In this document: one piece after another, positions 60,922-64,000 of the stretch
Position numbering within the stretch: the first letter of the stretch is position 1
Layout: every line of letters starts with the position of its first letter
DNA from: Lotus japonicus
Taxonomy: Eukaryota > Streptophyta > Magnoliopsida > Fabales > Fabaceae
NCBI RefSeq assembly: GCF_012489685.1
Contig: NC_080041.1
Span: 109,089,760 to 109,153,759 of the forward strand
Direction: 5' to 3'
Length of the DNA stretch: 64,000 nucleotides
Notes under the pieces: model-generated
What the model saw: only the letters and a program-made list of their open reading frames with translations
The model's database searches: none
Told to the model about the DNA's origin: nothing
Program-made: the position numbers and the translations under genes

Positions 60922-61373
60922 ATGTTCAGAACGCGGTTTCCTTCCTCTTTTCCTTTCCAACATCAAGAAATCAAACACATTCATCATTCCATTGAAGCCG
61001 TTAAAAAAGGTAATTGAAAGACGTTTGTTCCTTCTCGATTTCCTCCGTCACACACCAAAACACATTCATCATTCTCATGTAATGTTGGCTTCTTTTCTTG
61101 GAATTCTTGGAACTAATATTTCAATTTTTGAGTGCTGTTTGTTTAATTGTTCTCTCCTCTTCATGTGGCCCATTTTGCTCCTCTCTAGCTTCTGCCAGAT
61201 TTGGTAGGGGAATAATATGGTATATGTTTTTGTACAGGTCGAGTAGATTTGACAGATGAAAAGTATCAAGTGTTGTATTTCACGGAAGAATGGTTGAGAT
61301 TCATGTGTAGCACAGGAGATGCTAAGATGTCTTTGTTTCTGGTTGAGAATGAAAGTTACTACACTGATTCAAG
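60922..61373 (+). CDS. first two exons of an unrecognised gene (runs off the window)
   Basis: Exon 1 60922-61009 (ATG, 29 codons plus one base: MFRTRFPSSFPFQHQEIKHI...) joins exon 2 61238-61373 in phase, with GT..AG at both sides. Exon 2 codes for RVDLTDEKYQVLYFTEEWLR and then FMCSTGDAKMSLFLVENESY, a well-formed protein segment that I cannot assign to a family. A ctatatataa TATA-like box (60739-60748) and a CT/TTTC-rich leader precede it. The start codon is inferred from phase; an earlier start in another frame is less consistent. The next intron begins at 61374 and continues to the window edge. Confidence 0.6.
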
Positions 61374-61439
61374 GTTAGTATGTGTCATTTTTTTCATATC
61401 TTTTTTAAATTAAGAATGCATTTTAGACGATTTTGTTTA

Positions 61440-61700
61440 AGGATGATCGAACTTTAGGGTAGATGACATATTTATGTAGATCCTCATTGTGGGTGCTGGC
61501 TGGTTGAATAACATGTTAATGTAGATTCCCATTGTGGTGCTGGTTGGTTGAGTTCATACTTTGAATTGAAATTGATGGGACATTTAGATTAGATAACATG
61601 TTTATGTAGATCCCCATTATGGGTGCTGTCTGGTTGCATTCATGCTTTGAATTGAAATTGATGAAATATTAGGTTAGATACCATGTTTATGTAGCATATG
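61440..61700. repeat. tandem repeat of about 110-bp units in the intron
   Basis: Two and a half units marked by taacatgtt.atgtagatcc, ccattgtgggtgctggctgg and ctttgaattgaaattgatg recurring at spacing of about 110 bp. Confidence 0.75.
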
Positions 61701-64000
61701 TTCGCATCTAATCGCATCTAATTGCATTTTACATTTAATTGCATTGAAATAATTTTAGCATATGTTCGCATCTAATTGCATTGAAATCATTTTAGCGCAT
61801 TGAAATCATTTTAGCATATGTTTACCTTGAAATCATATTGCATTGAAATCATTTTAGCATATGTTTACCTTGAAATCATGTTGCATTGAAATCATTTGGC
61901 ATCTAATTGCATTGAAATTATTTTAGCATATATTTGCATTGAAATCATGTTAGCATATGTTTACACTTTATTGCATTGAAATCATTTTAGCATATGTTTG
62001 CATTGAAACAATTTTTGCCTATGCTTACTTTGAAATCTTGTTGCATTGAAATCCTTTTAACATATTTTTGCATTGAAATCATTTTTACTATTTGTTTACC
62101 TTGAAATTATTTTAGCATATGTTTACCTTTAAATCATTTTGCATTGAAATCCTTTTAGCATATGTTTGCATTGAAATCATTTCGCATATATTTGCATTGA
62201 AATCCTATTAGCATATGTTTACTTTGAAATTTTCGCATCTAATTGCATTGAAATCATTTTAGCATATATTTGCATTGAATATGTTTGCATTGAAATCATT
62301 TTAGCATACATACGTAGAAATCATGTTTGCATTGAAATCATTTTAGCAAATATTTACCTTGAAATCATGTTGCATTGAATTTTTTTTAGCATATATTTGC
62401 ATTGAAATCGTTTCGCATGTAATTGCATTTAAATCCTTTTAGCATATATTAGAATTGAAATCAATTCGCATCTAGCTGCATGGAAATCATTTTAGCATAT
62501 ATTTGCATTGAAATTATTTTAGCATATGTTTACACTTTATTGCTTTGAAATCATTTTAACATATGTTTGCATTGAAATCATTTTTGCCTATGTTTACTTT
62601 GAAATCATGTTGCATTGAAATACTTTTAGGATATTTTTGCATTGAAATCATTTTACTATATGTTTACCTTGGAATCGTTTTGCATTAAAATCATTCTAGC
62701 ACATGTTTGAATTAAAATACTTTTAACATATATTTGCATTAAAATCATTTCGCATCCAATTGGATTGAAATCATTTTAGCATATATTTGCATTGAAATCA
62801 TTTTAGCATATGTTTACACTTTATTGCATTGAAATCATTTTAGCATATGTTTGAATTGAAATCATTTTAACATATGTTTACTATGAAATCATGTTGCATT
62901 GAAATCATTTCGCATCTAATTGCATTGAAATAATTTTAGCATATATTTGCATTGAAATCAATTTAGCATATGTTTGCTTTGAAATCATGTTGCATTGAAA
63001 TTCTTTGAGCATATTTTTGCATTGAAATTATTTCGCATCTTATTGCATTGAAATCATTTTAGCATATATTTGCATCAAAATCATTTTAACAAATATTTGC
63101 ATTGAAATCATTTTAGCATATGTTTCCTTGAAATCATTATGCATTGAAATCATTTTAGCATATGTTTGCATTAAAATCAATTTCCATTTAATTGCATTGA
63201 AATTATTTTAGCATATGTTTTGCATTGAAATCATTTTAGCATATGTTTACTTTGAAATCATTTGGCATTGAAATCCTTTTATTATCTTATTGCATTGAAA
63301 TCATTTTAGCATATATTTACATCGAAATCATTTTAACATATATTTGCATTGAAATCATTTTAGCATATGTTTCCTAGAAATCATTTTGCATTGAAATCAT
63401 TTTATCTTATGTTTGCATTGAAATCATTTTGCATTTAATTGCATTGAAATTATTTTAGCATATGTTTTGCATTGAAATCATTTTAGCATATGTTTACCTT
63501 GAAATCATTTTGCATTGAAATTCTTTGAGCATATGTTTGCATTGAAATAATTTTGCATTGAAATCCTTTTAGTATATGTTTGCATTGTAATCATTTTAGC
63601 ATATATTTGCATTGAAATCCTTTTAGCATATGTTTACTTTGAAATCATTTGCATTGAAATCCTTTTAGCATATATTTGCATTGAAATCAATTTAGCATAT
63701 GTTCACCTTGAAATAATTTTGCATTGAAATTCTTTTAGCATATATTTGCATTGAAATCATTTAGCATTGCAATCCTTTTAACATATGTTTGCATTGAAAT
63801 CATTTCGCATCTAATGACATTGAAATCATTTTAGCATAGATTTGCATTGAAATCATTTTATCATATATTTACACTTTATTGCATTGAAATCATTTTAGAA
63901 TTTGTTTGCATTGAAATCATTTTAGCATATGTATACCTTGAAATCATGTTGCATTGAAATCCTTTTAACATATATTTGCAATGGAATCGTTTCGCATGTA
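61695..64000. repeat. minisatellite, 25-28-bp units, over 2.3 kb, open at the window edge
   Basis: Built from two alternating words, ttgcattgaaatcat and tttagcatatgtt, giving a unit near 26 bp with variants (ttcgcatctaattgcattg, tttaccttgaaatcatg). Roughly 80-90 units in this window, many imperfect, with higher-order blocks. It lies in the second intron of the gene starting at 60922. Confidence 0.92.

Noticed and set aside
61695..64000. Regular repeats reminiscent of a CRISPR array
   Set aside because: Units are contiguous and degenerate with no unique spacers, and the genome is eukaryotic; it is a minisatellite.

Overview
This is nuclear DNA of a flowering plant (eudicot, most likely a legume). 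Host genes have many short exons with GT..AG junctions separated by AT-rich introns, the intergenic DNA is packed with plant transposons, and the predicted proteins are plant-specific (a ROP GTPase, a universal-stress-protein/kinase fusion, a beta-galactosidase with a lectin tail). The legume assignment rests on remembered similarity of the ROP, the LINE and the Sirevirus to legume sequences and was not tested.

Layout. 1-1.2 kb: last exons of an unrecognised + strand gene. 1.8-3.0 kb: two adjacent non-autonomous DNA transposons. 3.4-10.7 kb: a decayed L1-type LINE with an LTR inserted in its ORF1. 11.2-15.1 kb (-): a 10-exon USP-domain receptor-like cytoplasmic kinase (648 aa). 17.1 kb: a Stowaway-like MITE. 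18.2-19.9 kb (-): a complete 7-exon ROP/RAC small GTPase (197 aa). 20.2-20.8 kb: two LINE tails and a foldback element. 22.5-25.2 kb (-): a complete 9-exon MCM10 gene (418 aa). 26.4-46.6 kb: a 20.3-kb Sirevirus (Ty1/copia) complex on the - strand, flanked by the 5-bp duplication GGTCG and containing three LTRs. 47.6-48.2 kb: a diverged copy of the MCM10 promoter and first codons. 48.3-49.5 kb: a Mutator-like element with 9-bp target duplication. 50.7 kb: another Stowaway-like MITE. 51.1 kb: a Helitron-type 3' end. 53.2-57.3 kb (+): a complete 15-exon GH35 beta-galactosidase (847 aa). 59.3-59.8 kb: a hAT-type MITE with 8-bp duplication. 60.9 kb to the edge (+): first two exons of an unrecognised gene whose next intron carries a >2-kb minisatellite.

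The host genes are independent single-copy-looking genes and share no obvious pathway: kinase signalling, ROP signalling, DNA replication initiation and cell-wall galactan turnover.

The most unusual object is the Sirevirus complex. Its outer LTRs resemble each other and share the target duplication, while the middle LTR is more diverged and abuts integrase coding sequence cleanly. This is best explained by a same-family insertion followed by LTR-LTR recombination that removed gag and the front of pol from one unit. Both units carry, between the env-like ORF and the 3' LTR, an opposite-strand gene with its own TATA box that encodes a 130-residue charged coiled-coil protein. It is intact in one unit and broken by one stop codon in the other. 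This antisense gene is the best candidate here for an under-described system.
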